From: an uncultured Prevotella sp.
Lineage (GTDB): Bacteria; Bacteroidota; Bacteroidia; Bacteroidales; Bacteroidaceae
Length of the DNA: 64,000 nt
Reading direction: 5' to 3'
Assembly (NCBI RefSeq): GCF_946407605.1
Contig: NZ_CAMJOS010000011.1
Coordinates: 1-64,000 of the forward strand
This document shows, piece by piece, positions 26,306 through 36,088 of the stretch (the stretch's first letter is position 1; each line of letters starts with the position of its first letter). The notes beneath the pieces are model-generated. The model searched no databases. It worked only from the letters and a program-made list of their open reading frames with translations, and was not told where the DNA came from. The position numbers were made by a program, and so were the translations under genes.

Positions 26306-27688
26306 ATGAAACAAAAGACTCTGAAAGGCAGCTTCTCGCTTTGCGGCAAGGGCTTGCACACTGGATTAAGCCTCACAGTGACGTTTAATCCTGCCCCAGA
26401 GAATCATGGTTATAAGATTCAGCGCATCGACCTTGAAGGTATGCCCATCATCGACGGTGTGGCTGAAAACGTAATAGACACACAGCGCGGCACCGTGCTG
26501 GGCAAAGGCGAGGCTCGCGTCTCTACTGTAGAACATGCCCTCTCTGCCCTCTATGCCCTTGGTGTTGACAACTGTCTCATTCAGGTCAACGGTCCTGAGT
26601 TCCCCATCCTCGACGGCTCTGCCATCCAGTATGTGGAGAAGATTCAGGAGATTGGCATTGAAGAGCAGAACGCCCCCAAGGACTGGTACGTCATCCGCAA
26701 GAAGATTGAGGTGAAGGATGAGGAGACCGGCTCCTGCATCACCATCCTGCCCGACGAGCAGTTCTCGCTTACCACGATGTGCTCGTTTGAATCGAAGTTT
26801 ATCAACAGCCAGTTTGCCACACTCGACGACATCACCAAGTATGCCACCGACATCGCAGCTGCCCGTACCTTCGTCTTCGTACGCGACATCGAACCCCTCA
26901 TTCAGGCCAACCTCATCAAGGGCGGCGACCTGGATAATGCCATCGTTATCTACGAACGTCAGACCACTCAGGAGCGCCTCGACATGCTGGCTGACATGCT
27001 GCATGTAGAGCATCGTGACGCTACTGACCTGGGCTACATCCAGCACAAGCCCCTGCAATGGGAAAACGAGTGCACACGCCACAAGTTGCTTGACATTATC
27101 GGCGATATGGCCCTTATCGGCAAGCCCATCAAGGGTCGCATCATTGCAACCCGTCCCGGACATACTATTAATAATAAGTTCGCGCGTGAGATTCGTAAGG
27201 AGATTCGCAAACACGAGATTCAAGCACCTGCTTACGACCCCAACGAAGAGCCTGTAATGGATGTGAACCGTATCCGTGAACTGCTGCCCCACCGCTATCC
27301 CATGCAGTTGGTCGACAAGGTCATCGAGATCGGTCCCAACAGCATCGTTGGCGTGAAGAATATCACCTCTAACGAACCCTTCTTCACTGGCCATTTCCCA
27401 CAAGAGCCTGTGATGCCCGGCGTTCTTCAGATTGAGGCGATGGCGCAATGTGGCGGTCTGCTGGTGCTTAACAGCGTTGAGGAGCCCGAGCGTTGGTCAA
27501 CCTATTTCATGAAGATCGACGGAGTGAAGTTCCGCCAGAAGGTAGTGCCTGGTGACACCTTGATTTTTAAGGTCGACCTTCTGGGCCCTGTGCGTCATGG
27601 TATCTCCAGCATGCACGGCTATGTCTTCGTAGGCGACCACGTAGTATCTGAAGCCACATTCACTGCACAAATAGTAAAGAACAAATAA
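26306..27688 (+). CDS. lpxC/fabZ: Bifunctional LpxC deacetylase / FabZ dehydratase
   Basis: A 460-residue fusion. Residues about 1-300 are LpxC, the zinc amidase that commits UDP-3-O-acyl-GlcNAc to lipid A; motifs are LCGKGLHTG, VSTVEHALSALYALG, FPILDGSA and HKLLDIIGDMALIG. Residues about 315-460 are FabZ, the 3-hydroxyacyl-ACP dehydratase (LLPHRYPMQLVDKV, EPFFTGHFPQEPVMPGVLQIEAMAQ with the catalytic His and Glu). The fusion is characteristic of Bacteroidota. Six bases separate it from lpxD and three from lpxA. Confidence 0.97.
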   Translation: MKQKTLKGSFSLCGKGLHTGLSLTVTFNPAPENHGYKIQRIDLEGMPIIDGVAENVIDTQRGTVLGKGEARVSTVEHALSALYALGVDNCLIQVNGPEFPILDGSAIQYVEKIQEIGIEEQNAPKDWYVIRKKIEVKDEETGSCITILPDEQFSLTTMCSFESKFINSQFATLDDITKYATDIAAARTFVFVRDIEPLIQANLIKGGDLDNAIVIYERQTTQERLDMLADMLHVEHRDATDLGYIQHKPLQWENECTRHKLLDIIGDMALIGKPIKGRIIATRPGHTINNKFAREIRKEIRKHEIQAPAYDPNEEPVMDVNRIRELLPHRYPMQLVDKVIEIGPNSIVGVKNITSNEPFFTGHFPQEPVMPGVLQIEAMAQCGGLLVLNSVEEPERWSTYFMKIDGVKFRQKVVPGDTLIFKVDLLGPVRHGISSMHGYVFVGDHVVSEATFTAQIVKNK

Positions 27689-27691
27689 TAT

Positions 27692-28462
27692 ATGAATCAA
27701 ATACATCCATTAGCTGTCGTCGATCCAGAAGCCAAGTTAGGCGACAACAACATTATTGGCCCATTCTGCGTGATTAACAAAGACGTGGTCATTGGCGACA
27801 ACAACAAATTCCTCAACAACGTGACCATACATGATGGTGCACGCATCGGCTCTAACAATGAGTTCTTCCCAGGTGCAAGCATTGCCACCAAGCCTCAGGA
27901 CCTGAAGTTCCAGGGCGAGATTACTACCGCAGAGATTGGCGACAACAACAGCATCCGTGAGAATGTGACAATCAGTCGTGGCACAGCATCAAAGGGAAAG
28001 ACTGTTGTTGGCAACGGCAACCTGCTTATGGAGAATATGCATGTAGCTCACGACTGTGTCATCGGCAACGGTTGTATCATCGGTAATTCTACCAAGTTTG
28101 CTGGAGAGGTAGTGGTTCACGACTTTGCTATCATCTCTGCCGAGGTGCTCGTTCACCAGTTCAACAACATCGGCGGATATGTCATGATTCAGGGTGGCAC
28201 TCGCACCAGTCAGGATGTCCCGCCTTATGCAATGGCAGGTAAAGAGCCTATCCACTTTGCAGGCATCAACCTTATCGGTCTGCGCCGTCGCGGTTTCTCT
28301 AACGAGACTATCGAGAAGATTCACGATGCCTATCGCATCATCTATGCCCGTGGCATTCTAAAGGACGGTATCGCCGAGGCTCGCGCAAAATACCCCGACT
28401 GCAAAGAGGTAGAGTATATCTGCTCATTCTTTGAGAACTCAAAGCGTGGCGTCATTCGTTGA
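27692..28462 (+). CDS. lpxA: UDP-N-acetylglucosamine O-acyltransferase
   Basis: A 256-residue cytosolic enzyme that transfers the first hydroxyacyl chain onto UDP-GlcNAc. It is a left-handed beta-helix of hexapeptide repeats ([29 protein letters not shown] loop, [31 protein letters not shown] with the catalytic His) followed by the helical C-terminal cap ([19 protein letters not shown]). Its TGA overlaps the TTG start of miaA by 4 bases. Confidence 0.96.
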   Translation: MNQIHPLAVVDPEAKLGDNNIIGPFCVINKDVVIGDNNKFLNNVTIHDGARIGSNNEFFPGASIATKPQDLKFQGEITTAEIGDNNSIRENVTISRGTASKGKTVVGNGNLLMENMHVAHDCVIGNGCIIGNSTKFAGEVVVHDFAIISAEVLVHQFNNIGGYVMIQGGTRTSQDVPPYAMAGKEPIHFAGINLIGLRRRGFSNETIEKIHDAYRIIYARGILKDGIAEARAKYPDCKEVEYICSFFENSKRGVIR

Positions 28463-29355
28463 ATAAAACGCTGATAGTCATCACAGGCCCTACGGCCGTG
28501 GGTAAAACGGAGTTGTGTCTGGACATTGCCAAAGAGCTTGGCATTCCTATTATCAATGCCGACTCCCGTCAGATTTACCGTGAGCTTAAAATAGGAACAG
28601 CCGCACCCACCGAAGCGCAACTTCGGAAGGTGCGGCATTATTTTGTAGGCACTCTCAGCCTCACGGACTACTACAGCGCATCGATGTATGAAGAGCAAGT
28701 GATGCAGCTGTTGCCCGAACTTTTCCAATCATCCGAATATGCCCTACTCACTGGCGGCTCTATGATGTATATTGACGCTGTGTGCAACGGCATCGATGAT
28801 ATCCCCACCGTTGACGACCACACTCGCAACACCCTGAAACAGCGGCTGGCCAACGAAGGTCTCGAAGTGCTTTGCGAGGAGCTACGCCGTCTGGACCCTG
28901 AGCATTGGGAAATAGTGGACAAAAAGAACCCACGCCGCGTGGTTCATGCGCTGGAAATTTGTCTGATGACAGGCCGCACCTACACTTCGTTTCGCACCAA
29001 CGCCCACAAGGAGCGCCCATTCCGCATTATCAAGATTGGACTGAATCGCGAGCGCGACGTCATTTACGACCGCATCAACCAACGTGTGGATCAGATGATG
29101 TACGACGGTCTGCTTGACGAGGCTCGCAGTCTCTATCATCTACGCCATCTCAACGCCCTCAACACTGTGGGCTATAAAGAGATGTTTACCCATCTCGACG
29201 GCACATGGACACTCGACGAAGCCATTGAGCGCCTCAAAGGCAACACGCGCCGCTATGCTCGAAAACAGCTCACCTGGTTCAAACGTGACCCACAGATGCA
29301 ATGGTTCTCGCCCGACGAAAAACAATCGATTCTTTATCAAATCACCAAACAATGA
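28459..29355 (+). CDS. miaA: tRNA dimethylallyltransferase
   Basis: A 298-residue enzyme that prenylates A37 of tRNAs reading UNN codons. It has the P-loop [16 protein letters not shown] at the N-terminus, [32 protein letters not shown] and the [11 protein letters not shown] motif near the end. The start codon is TTG at 28459-28461, within TTGA overlapping the lpxA stop; no other start gives a complete P-loop. The end overlaps the PBP start by ATGA. Confidence 0.94.
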   Translation: MNKTLIVITGPTAVGKTELCLDIAKELGIPIINADSRQIYRELKIGTAAPTEAQLRKVRHYFVGTLSLTDYYSASMYEEQVMQLLPELFQSSEYALLTGGSMMYIDAVCNGIDDIPTVDDHTRNTLKQRLANEGLEVLCEELRRLDPEHWEIVDKKNPRRVVHALEICLMTGRTYTSFRTNAHKERPFRIIKIGLNRERDVIYDRINQRVDQMMYDGLLDEARSLYHLRHLNALNTVGYKEMFTHLDGTWTLDEAIERLKGNTRRYARKQLTWFKRDPQMQWFSPDEKQSILYQITKQ

Positions 29356-31769
29356 AATACATCAAACAGATTATAGGTATGACCTGGAAGGGTCTTAAGA
29401 CAATCATCAGTTGGTACGTCCATCTCTTCAAAGGCCGTCCCTGGTATGTTAAGATTCTCTCTGGCGTCGTCTCGCTTATCGTGGCGATACTGCTCTATCT
29501 CGGTGCCGTCGATATCAACTTCTTCGGTCTCTTCGGCAAGTCGCCCAGCATGAGCACTATCCTCAATACGCGCCCTGCTCAGGCTTCTGAGATTTATAGT
29601 GCAGATAGCATCATGATTGGAAAGTTCTTCAGCGAGAACCGCACACCTGTAAAGTACGAGGATGTGAACCCCATTTTCTGGACAGCTCTCATCGACACCG
29701 AGGACGAGCGTTTCTACCATCACTATGGTGTGGACTTCCAAGCCTTTGGTGCTGCGTTGAAAGACTATGTGGTGCATGGAGATGCCCGTGGTGCTTCGAC
29801 TATCACGCAGCAGCTGGCCAAGAACCTCTTTCGTGTGCGTACCGAATATTCTACAGGACTGTTGGGAAACATCCCTGGCATCAAGATGCTCATTATGAAG
29901 ACCAAGGAATGGATTACCGCCACCAAGCTCGAGATGAACTTCAGCAAGGAGGAAATCCTTACTATGTATGCCAACACGGTGGACTTCGGCTCCAACTCGT
30001 TCGGTATCAAAACAGCCTGCAAGACCTATTTCGGCACTACACCCCAACAGCTCACCACCGATCAGGCCGCTATCCTCGTGGGAATGCTTAAAGCCACCAC
30101 TTATTACAACCCACGCCTCAACCCTGAAAACAGCCTCAACCGCCGCAATGTGGTATTGGGCAATCTGCTTAGCCATAACCACATTTCTCAGGCTGAATAC
30201 GACTCGCTCTCGGTACTGCCCATCACCCTCGACTATAGCGTAGAAAACGCCTACGATGGCCAAGCCACCTATTTCCGCGAGGCCCTGAAAGACTATCTCA
30301 GCGACTGGTGCCACGAAAATGGTTACGATCTCTATACTGACGGTCTGAAGATTTACACAACACTTGACACTCGCATGCAGAAATATGCCGAGCAGGCCGC
30401 GTGGGAAAATATGGAGCAGCTACAGAAGAAATTCAACACCCATTGGGGCAACATGAATCCATGGCGCGACGAGCATTATCAGGAGATTCCAAACTTCATC
30501 GAGAATATTGCCAAGCGACAGTCTGTCTATAAGTATCTGGATAAGAAGTTCGAAGGTAACCAAGACTCCATCAACTATTATCTCAACCTGCCCCACCCTG
30601 TCAAGCTGTTCAGCTACGACGGCATCTACGAGACAGAGATGTCAACCCTTGACTCCATCCGTTATATGGAACACTTCATGCATTGCGGTCTGGTGGCCAT
30701 CGAGCCTAAGACGGGTTATGTGAAAGCCTGGGTGGGCGACCTCGACTTCGACACTTGGAAATACGACAAAGTGACCGCCATGCGCCAGCCAGGCTCCACC
30801 TTCAAACTCTTTGTCTATACCGAAGCCATGAACCAAGGTCTCACACCATGCGACCGCCGCATGGATGCCTTCTTCAGCATGAAGGTGTGGGACGAGGAGA
30901 AGCAGAAAGAGGTGCTGTGGGCACCATCTAACGCCAACGGCTATTTCTACGACAGTAACGTCACACTCAAGTCAGCGTTTGCCCAGAGTCTTAACTCAGT
31001 GGCTGTGCGCATTGGACAGGAAGTGGGAATCGACCGCATTATCAGGACTGCCCATAAAATGGGCATCAAGAGTCCGCTTAACGATGCCCCCTCATTGGCT
31101 CTCGGTGCCAGCGATGTTAACCTGTTGGAACTTGTCAACTCCTATGCCACCGTCGTCAACGATGGCCACAGCCACGAGGCTATTCTCGTGACCCGCATCC
31201 TCGACCGCGACGGCAACGAGATATATAACGCTCCGACAGAACAACAGGAAGAAGCCATCCCCTATCGCTCTGCCATACTCATGCAGCAGATGCTCATGGC
31301 TGGTATGCGCGAACCAGGCGGCACCAGCATGAATATGTGGCGCTATGTGCGCAACTTTGCCGACACCGACTTCGGTGGCAAGACTGGCACATCGAACAAT
31401 CATTCTGACGCTTGGTTCGTGGGAGTCAGTCCCAACCTAGTATGTGGCGCCTGGGTGGGCGGTGAGTATCGCGCCATCCATTTCCGTACTGGCGAGCTAG
31501 GCCAAGGAAGCCGCACCGCCCTTCCTATTTGCGGACAATTTTTCGAGTCGGTATTGAGCGACAAGCAATTCCTTCACTATCGTGGCAAATTTGCCAACCC
31601 GAAGGATGCCTCCGTCTCTGTTACCGATTATCAATGTACTGGTTTCTATTATAACCCCAATGACAGTCTCAGCATTAACAATGCCGACAGCATTGATGGT
31701 GGTAGCAACGAGTCGACTGTAGTAGATAGTACGACGCCTACAGACGAGTCAACAGCATCAGAAGAATAG
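29352..31769 (+). CDS. Class A penicillin-binding protein (PBP1A-like)
   Basis: An 805-residue bifunctional murein synthase from the ATG at 29352, coupled to miaA by ATGA. One N-terminal transmembrane helix follows a cytosolic basic stretch ([19 protein letters not shown]). The GT51 glycosyltransferase has [12 protein letters not shown] (catalytic Glu) and [14 protein letters not shown]. The transpeptidase has [16 protein letters not shown] (SxxK), AQSLNSVAV (SxN-type) and [16 protein letters not shown] (KTG). The last 40 residues are a Ser/Asp/Thr-rich tail. Length is normal for the family. Confidence 0.94.
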   Translation: MKYIKQIIGMTWKGLKTIISWYVHLFKGRPWYVKILSGVVSLIVAILLYLGAVDINFFGLFGKSPSMSTILNTRPAQASEIYSADSIMIGKFFSENRTPVKYEDVNPIFWTALIDTEDERFYHHYGVDFQAFGAALKDYVVHGDARGASTITQQLAKNLFRVRTEYSTGLLGNIPGIKMLIMKTKEWITATKLEMNFSKEEILTMYANTVDFGSNSFGIKTACKTYFGTTPQQLTTDQAAILVGMLKATTYYNPRLNPENSLNRRNVVLGNLLSHNHISQAEYDSLSVLPITLDYSVENAYDGQATYFREALKDYLSDWCHENGYDLYTDGLKIYTTLDTRMQKYAEQAAWENMEQLQKKFNTHWGNMNPWRDEHYQEIPNFIENIAKRQSVYKYLDKKFEGNQDSINYYLNLPHPVKLFSYDGIYETEMSTLDSIRYMEHFMHCGLVAIEPKTGYVKAWVGDLDFDTWKYDKVTAMRQPGSTFKLFVYTEAMNQGLTPCDRRMDAFFSMKVWDEEKQKEVLWAPSNANGYFYDSNVTLKSAFAQSLNSVAVRIGQEVGIDRIIRTAHKMGIKSPLNDAPSLALGASDVNLLELVNSYATVVNDGHSHEAILVTRILDRDGNEIYNAPTEQQEEAIPYRSAILMQQMLMAGMREPGGTSMNMWRYVRNFADTDFGGKTGTSNNHSDAWFVGVSPNLVCGAWVGGEYRAIHFRTGELGQGSRTALPICGQFFESVLSDKQFLHYRGKFANPKDASVSVTDYQCTGFYYNPNDSLSINNADSIDGGSNESTVVDSTTPTDESTASEE

Positions 31770-31894
31770 GATCGTTGGTAAAGGTAAAAAACTCAAAAAA
31801 CGTGCATATTTTCCGATTATTTGTGTAGAGTAGACATAAATCAAGAAATTGTGTACCCACACAGCATTTTTTTCAAAAAAAACATTAAGAAAAG

Positions 31895-31926
31895 TTTGCA
31901 TAGTTCAAAAAGAATGCCTACCTTTG
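31895..31926 (+). promoter_or_regulatory. Full sigma-ABfr promoter upstream of no gene
   Basis: TTTG (31895-31898) and TACCTTTG (31919-31926) are 20 bases apart, as good a match as any promoter in the window, yet the next coding start is more than 200 bases away beyond a terminator. Confidence 0.75.
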
Positions 31927-31932
31927 CCAACG

Positions 31933-32022
31933 TTATCCTGAAAACAATCTTTTTACCTTAAAAGAACTAATACCTATTGAAGATAGAAGCGATTGGCTGT
32001 GAAGCCCGTCGCTTTTGCTTTT
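31933..32022 (+). ncRNA. Candidate small RNA (about 90 nt)
   Basis: Transcription from the promoter at 31895-31926 would start near 31930. The predicted RNA has a short CUUUU/AAAAG hairpin near 31950-31966 and ends at a terminator hairpin: AAGCGA (31987-31992) pairs with TCGCTT (32009-32014), an internal 2x2 loop, then GGCT/AGCC closed by a GTGA (GNRA-type) tetraloop, followed by TTTTGCTTTT. There is no ORF longer than a few codons. It could be a trans-acting RNA or a terminated leader for the T9SS/SusD operon downstream. A covariance search against Rfam would decide whether it is a known Bacteroidales family. Confidence 0.55.
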
Positions 32023-32088
32023 ATATGGTTTTATGACGGTCTCAAAAAGTTTTATTTCAATTATGATGGGAATTTAAATAATTTTTAT

Positions 32089-32096
32089 TATTTTTG
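32089..32096 (+). promoter_or_regulatory. Sigma-ABfr -7 element (TATTTTTG)
   Basis: TATTTTTGCAGC lies 42 bases before the start at 32138 and probably drives the two-gene operon 32138-36002. Confidence 0.5.
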
Positions 32097-32137
32097 CAGC
32101 AGAAACCTAATATAACAATTATTTAAAACCTAGAGAC

Positions 32138-32668
32138 ATGAAACAATTCCTACTTTTCAGACTACCAACAGTCTTTCTTATGATGTTGTTCACATGGCCC
32201 AGCCTTCTGGCTCAAAAGGCCGAAACGCCCGCTCTCACCATTACCGTCAACGGAAAGGTGGTGGAACGCAAGGTGGCATCTATGACTCTTGTCAATTACT
32301 ACAACGATGGTTTTCGCTATTCATCCTCCGCTCCTCGTGTGGCTTTGACATATGAAACCGACTCAGCCAGTTCCGAAGAGCCTATCGACTATATTCATCC
32401 CTATGTCTGCCGTGTGTTCTTTGGCGATGCCATCACCAACGTCAACGACCTTCGCATCTACGAGATTGTTGAGACTGACGGCAATGATCTTCAGCTACGC
32501 GGACTAAAGGAGGGCGATCTCGTTATGGTTTACAATACCTCCGGCCGTAAGTGTATCTCCACCCGTGCCGGCGCCGATGGTGTAGTGACAGATATCAGCA
32601 GTCTGCCTAAAGGAGTGTATATCATCAAGGCCGGTCAGACTGTTTTCAAGTATTATAATCGTAAATAA
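32138..32668 (+). CDS. Secreted protein with T9SS-like C-terminal domain
   Basis: A 176-residue protein with a signal peptide (MKQFLLFRLPTVFLMMLFTW, ending SLLAQ). The mature N-terminal part is beta-rich (ALTITVNGKVVERKVASMT). The last 70 residues (LRGLKEGDLVMVYNTSGRKC, ISSLPKGVYIIKAG, FKYYNRK) have the strand pattern and GxYxxK-type ending of a type A T9SS sorting domain, but almost nothing precedes that domain. It is 16 bases upstream of the SusD-like gene and shares its transcript. The role is unknown. Confidence 0.7.
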   Translation: MKQFLLFRLPTVFLMMLFTWPSLLAQKAETPALTITVNGKVVERKVASMTLVNYYNDGFRYSSSAPRVALTYETDSASSEEPIDYIHPYVCRVFFGDAITNVNDLRIYEIVETDGNDLQLRGLKEGDLVMVYNTSGRKCISTRAGADGVVTDISSLPKGVYIIKAGQTVFKYYNRK

Positions 32669-32684
32669 ATAGGAGGACCACACA

Positions 32685-35600
32685 ATGAAACGTATACTGA
32701 CCATTTTCGCAACAATAGCCCTTACGGCAAGCCTTTCGGCACAGCAGTATAAGATGCGCATCACCGACAGACAAGGCCAACAGTTAACTCACGAAAACTA
32801 CGTTGAGTTTCTTGAAAACAACATGGTGTCGATACCCCTCTACACATGGAACGACTCTATCAACAATTACATTTACGACCCTAACATAGTTCCTGCTAGC
32901 GAGCTGCGCCTCATTGATTTCCGTACTATGGGTAACCGCACGTGGGAACCAAATTATGCTCCGAGCATTATCAACAACAGTAACCGTCCTGACGATTTCG
33001 GCTACGGCAGCGTAATGCACATGCGCGACCTAATGACTGAGGATATGACATGCATATCAAGCAGCTACAACTGGTACAGAACCGCGCTTGAGGCAGACAT
33101 GCAACCCGTTTATATCACACCCCACATTGTCTGGTTCTACTATATCGATGCCATCATGCAATGTAACGATATTATCCGCATCATTGGAGACAACCCTGCC
33201 ACCGATCAGGACAAGGCTGTGCTATGTGAGGCCCTCATTACACGCGCCATGCTCTATCTCGACTTTGCCCGTATGTACGAATTCTTACCTAACGAAATGT
33301 CCAGCGGCATAACCGAGATGGGCACCGATGTCACAGCGCTCACAGTACCTATCATAGACGAGAATACCACAGCCGTCAATGGCGCCTACTATGTGCCACG
33401 AGCCACCAAGGAGCAAGTGGCCGACTTCATCAACAAGGACCTAGGCCGAGCTGACGCTATTGTGAGCATCATCAACACTGACTCGCATGAGGTGCCCCAC
33501 GCCGATGTCATCTGCGGCTTGCAGGCCCGTAAGGCGATGTGGACAGGTGATTACTTCATTGCCTATAGCTATGCAAAATCAGCCATCAGTCTTTCCGACA
33601 GCCGTCCAATGACTGCCGATGAGATGCTATCGCCCAAACACGGCTTCAACGACATCAGTCGTTGGATGTGGGGTGTTCAGCAAACCAGCGAGAAGAACTG
33701 TCCTTCCAATCTTGCCAACTTTATCTCGTGGATGTCGCCTGAGTATGAGGGCTATGCAGAATTAGTACCGTCCATGATAGGCCGCAGCCTCTATGATCGC
33801 ATCAGCGATAGTGACCCTCGTAAGTTACTCTTTATAGCCCCCTATAACTCGTCGCTCAGTGGAAAGACGCCGCTCAACTATAATATTTACTACGACCCCT
33901 ACACTAGCGTCAAGTTCCGTCCAGCCAACGGCGAATATGAATGGTACAACGGCGCCTGTTTCACCGCCTATCCGCTGATGCGCGTCGAGGAGATGTATTT
34001 CATTCAAGCCGAGGCCTTAGCCTATAGCGACCCCGCCTCCGCACTAGAACTGCTCAACACCTTCATGCGCCAATATCGCGACTCTACCTATAGTTTCAAT
34101 TCTACCAACCGTGATGAGCTTATCAACGAGATTATCCTTCAGAAACGCATTGAGTTTTGGGGCGAAGGTCAGACGTTTTTCGACGTCAAGCGCCTTAACA
34201 TGAGCGTCACACGCGATTATGAAGGCACCAATTTCTATGCGAAAAGCGCTTATAACACCACAGGTCGTCCCTGGTGGATGAATATCACCATCCCCGACGG
34301 TGCATCTACATCAAACCTGGCACTCTATGGCTACGGCAACCCTCAGAACAACGAGGAGGAATTACGTATATGGGAAACACTGCGTTTCCTGCGGCCCGCC
34401 TTTCTCAACGACTTCACCGCCCTACCCATCGACTCTGTAAGCCAGGTGCTGCTGCATCTATCGGTGCCAGAAGAACTGCGTTCCCTTACCGGTTCGATAG
34501 ATCTGTCGCTATCAGCTAACTTCCCTTTGGGGCAGACCGTTAAGTTGAACAGTGTCTCTACTTCTGACGAAGAAATCACAGACTTGAAGATTTCATCCAG
34601 TAGTCTGTACTCAAGCATTAAGTCCATTGCTTCAGTCAACAACATGCCCACCACTGGCCACACCAACTGCTATCTGCGTGTACGCGTCGGCAATGCCCTG
34701 TCGTCCATCCTTGTACTCCCCGTGCTCATGCCCGAAACCTTCAACTACAATAAAAACCACCATTTCTCTTACTTGCCTAGGATAACGGCTACTACTGTAG
34801 GCACTATCGACTGTGAAGCAGTAGCTGCCGACGACTCCGTCAAGGTGGTCAACATTAGCCTACAGGGCAAAGGTGATTATTATTACACCTATGGTGACAT
34901 TGTTGGCGCCCTCTATTTCAACGACTCGCGCTGTAACTTTACCATCAATCCCAATGGCACCACCGACAACACGTTCAACGACTTCAATTACCGCACCTAT
35001 GACATATACGATTTCATACTTGGACGCATAGCCCCAAGTCATACCTTCACCGATGGCAATGTCTCTATCAACGTGCAACGCAATGATCTCATAGGCTATG
35101 CCGTCAGCAATACCATCGATGTGAGTCTGCTGTTCAACCGCCAGCAAATTGCCGAGAATCAGTACTCATGGCGCAATTACACCAAAGACGTGTTCTTCTC
35201 AGAATTCAAACTCGAGCTCAACGTACCTGAGGTCACCATCGAGAAAGCCGAAACCGATGAAGTTCAGCTGTATCGCATCGTGGAACCTTATCAGCGCAAC
35301 CACAACATCATGTTCACCGTCAAAGATAGTACCACCATCGAAGTGGCCCGTCAAATGGCCTTACACGACAACACCAGCGGCAGCGTCTATGTCAGCGGCA
35401 GTGGCCACATTACGGCCGATGGCATCTATAAGTTTGCACTTCAGTTCGTCGATTCTGTAGGCAACATCATCGCCACCTGCAATGAGCAAATTGGAGAAGT
35501 CATCACGTGGCAGACTATTGGTACAGGCACTATCCAGGAGAACTTCTGGTACGAAGAAACTGGCGCTGTCGAGATACAGATATGCGAGCAGAATCCCGAG

Positions 35601-36002
35601 TGTTTCCGCATCCTCAAGCCCTTCGACAACCTCAATGCCGCTATCGACTACACCACCGACGGCAGTCAGTCGCCATATATGGAAGTTACTATCCTGAAGC
35701 CTGGCCAGACTTTCAAAGGCGTCTACATCACTCAACCCGACCTCGTCTATTTCACCCCTTCCAATACGGGCTATTTCCACACCAGTTACATGCAATATGT
35801 CAGACTAATCCACGCCACCGATTATTTTGCCAATCCCACTCTGGAACACTTTCTCCATAGCCATGTATTGAGCTATCAGCCAGACGGTCATACGCCTTCC
35901 CAGATTCAGCTCGCACCTATTTATCAACTGGAAGGCATCGGAGTCTGGAATCAGTCAAATAGTGACGACATTCTCATCATCACCTTCCCAGACATTCAAT
36001 AG
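32685..36002 (+). CDS. Double-length SusD/RagB-like protein without SusC partner
   Basis: An 1105-residue exported protein. The signal peptide (MKRILTIFATIALTASLSAQ) has no lipobox Cys, unlike ordinary SusD lipoproteins. Residues about 90-520 resemble SusD: an IDAIMQCNDIIRIIG helix, ALITRAMLYLDFARMYEFL (TPR-like), and the C-terminal signature MRVEEMYFIQAEALAYSDPA...INEIILQKRIEFWGEGQTFFDVKRLN. Ordinary SusDs end near here. The further 580 residues are beta-rich; two segments, near 835-870 and 945-980, share a pattern ending in YRIVEPY and FRILKPF and may be repeats. No TonB-dependent SusC gene is near. Probably a surface glycan- or peptide-binding protein, but the partner is missing. Confidence 0.75.
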   Translation: MKRILTIFATIALTASLSAQQYKMRITDRQGQQLTHENYVEFLENNMVSIPLYTWNDSINNYIYDPNIVPASELRLIDFRTMGNRTWEPNYAPSIINNSNRPDDFGYGSVMHMRDLMTEDMTCISSSYNWYRTALEADMQPVYITPHIVWFYYIDAIMQCNDIIRIIGDNPATDQDKAVLCEALITRAMLYLDFARMYEFLPNEMSSGITEMGTDVTALTVPIIDENTTAVNGAYYVPRATKEQVADFINKDLGRADAIVSIINTDSHEVPHADVICGLQARKAMWTGDYFIAYSYAKSAISLSDSRPMTADEMLSPKHGFNDISRWMWGVQQTSEKNCPSNLANFISWMSPEYEGYAELVPSMIGRSLYDRISDSDPRKLLFIAPYNSSLSGKTPLNYNIYYDPYTSVKFRPANGEYEWYNGACFTAYPLMRVEEMYFIQAEALAYSDPASALELLNTFMRQYRDSTYSFNSTNRDELINEIILQKRIEFWGEGQTFFDVKRLNMSVTRDYEGTNFYAKSAYNTTGRPWWMNITIPDGASTSNLALYGYGNPQNNEEELRIWETLRFLRPAFLNDFTALPIDSVSQVLLHLSVPEELRSLTGSIDLSLSANFPLGQTVKLNSVSTSDEEITDLKISSSSLYSSIKSIASVNNMPTTGHTNCYLRVRVGNALSSILVLPVLMPETFNYNKNHHFSYLPRITATTVGTIDCEAVAADDSVKVVNISLQGKGDYYYTYGDIVGALYFNDSRCNFTINPNGTTDNTFNDFNYRTYDIYDFILGRIAPSHTFTDGNVSINVQRNDLIGYAVSNTIDVSLLFNRQQIAENQYSWRNYTKDVFFSEFKLELNVPEVTIEKAETDEVQLYRIVEPYQRNHNIMFTVKDSTTIEVARQMALHDNTSGSVYVSGSGHITADGIYKFALQFVDSVGNIIATCNEQIGEVITWQTIGTGTIQENFWYEETGAVEIQICEQNPECFRILKPFDNLNAAIDYTTDGSQSPYMEVTILKPGQTFKGVYITQPDLVYFTPSNTGYFHTSYMQYVRLIHATDYFANPTLEHFLHSHVLSYQPDGHTPSQIQLAPIYQLEGIGVWNQSNSDDILIITFPDIQ

Positions 36003-36030
36003 TGTGTTGAATTACAGGAATAGAAAGTAA

Positions 36031-36069
36031 AAGGTGCACACGTGAATTTCCCATGTGCACCTTATATTA
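36031..36069. terminator. Hairpin between convergent SusD-like and hisS genes
   Basis: AAGGTGCACA (36031-36040) and TGTGCACCTT (36054-36063) are perfect inverted arms. It lies 28 bases after the SusD-like stop and 26 after the hisS stop, and AT-rich flanks occur on the right, so it may serve both strands. Confidence 0.75.
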
Positions 36070-36088
36070 TAATTGAATTCGAGCCGGA

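Larger units (their letters stand above)
31770..32137. other. 368-base intergenic region with a candidate RNA gene
   Basis: No ORF is supported here. It contains a complete promoter (31895-31926), a candidate small RNA ending in a hairpin and T-run (31933-32022), and a second promoter (-7 at 32089-32096, TATTTTTG) that would serve the gene at 32138. The first 120 bases are AT-rich and featureless. Confidence 0.7.

Noticed and set aside
29337..30314. 325-codon frame antisense to the PBP gene
   Set aside because: Antisense shadow; no motifs and no promoter.
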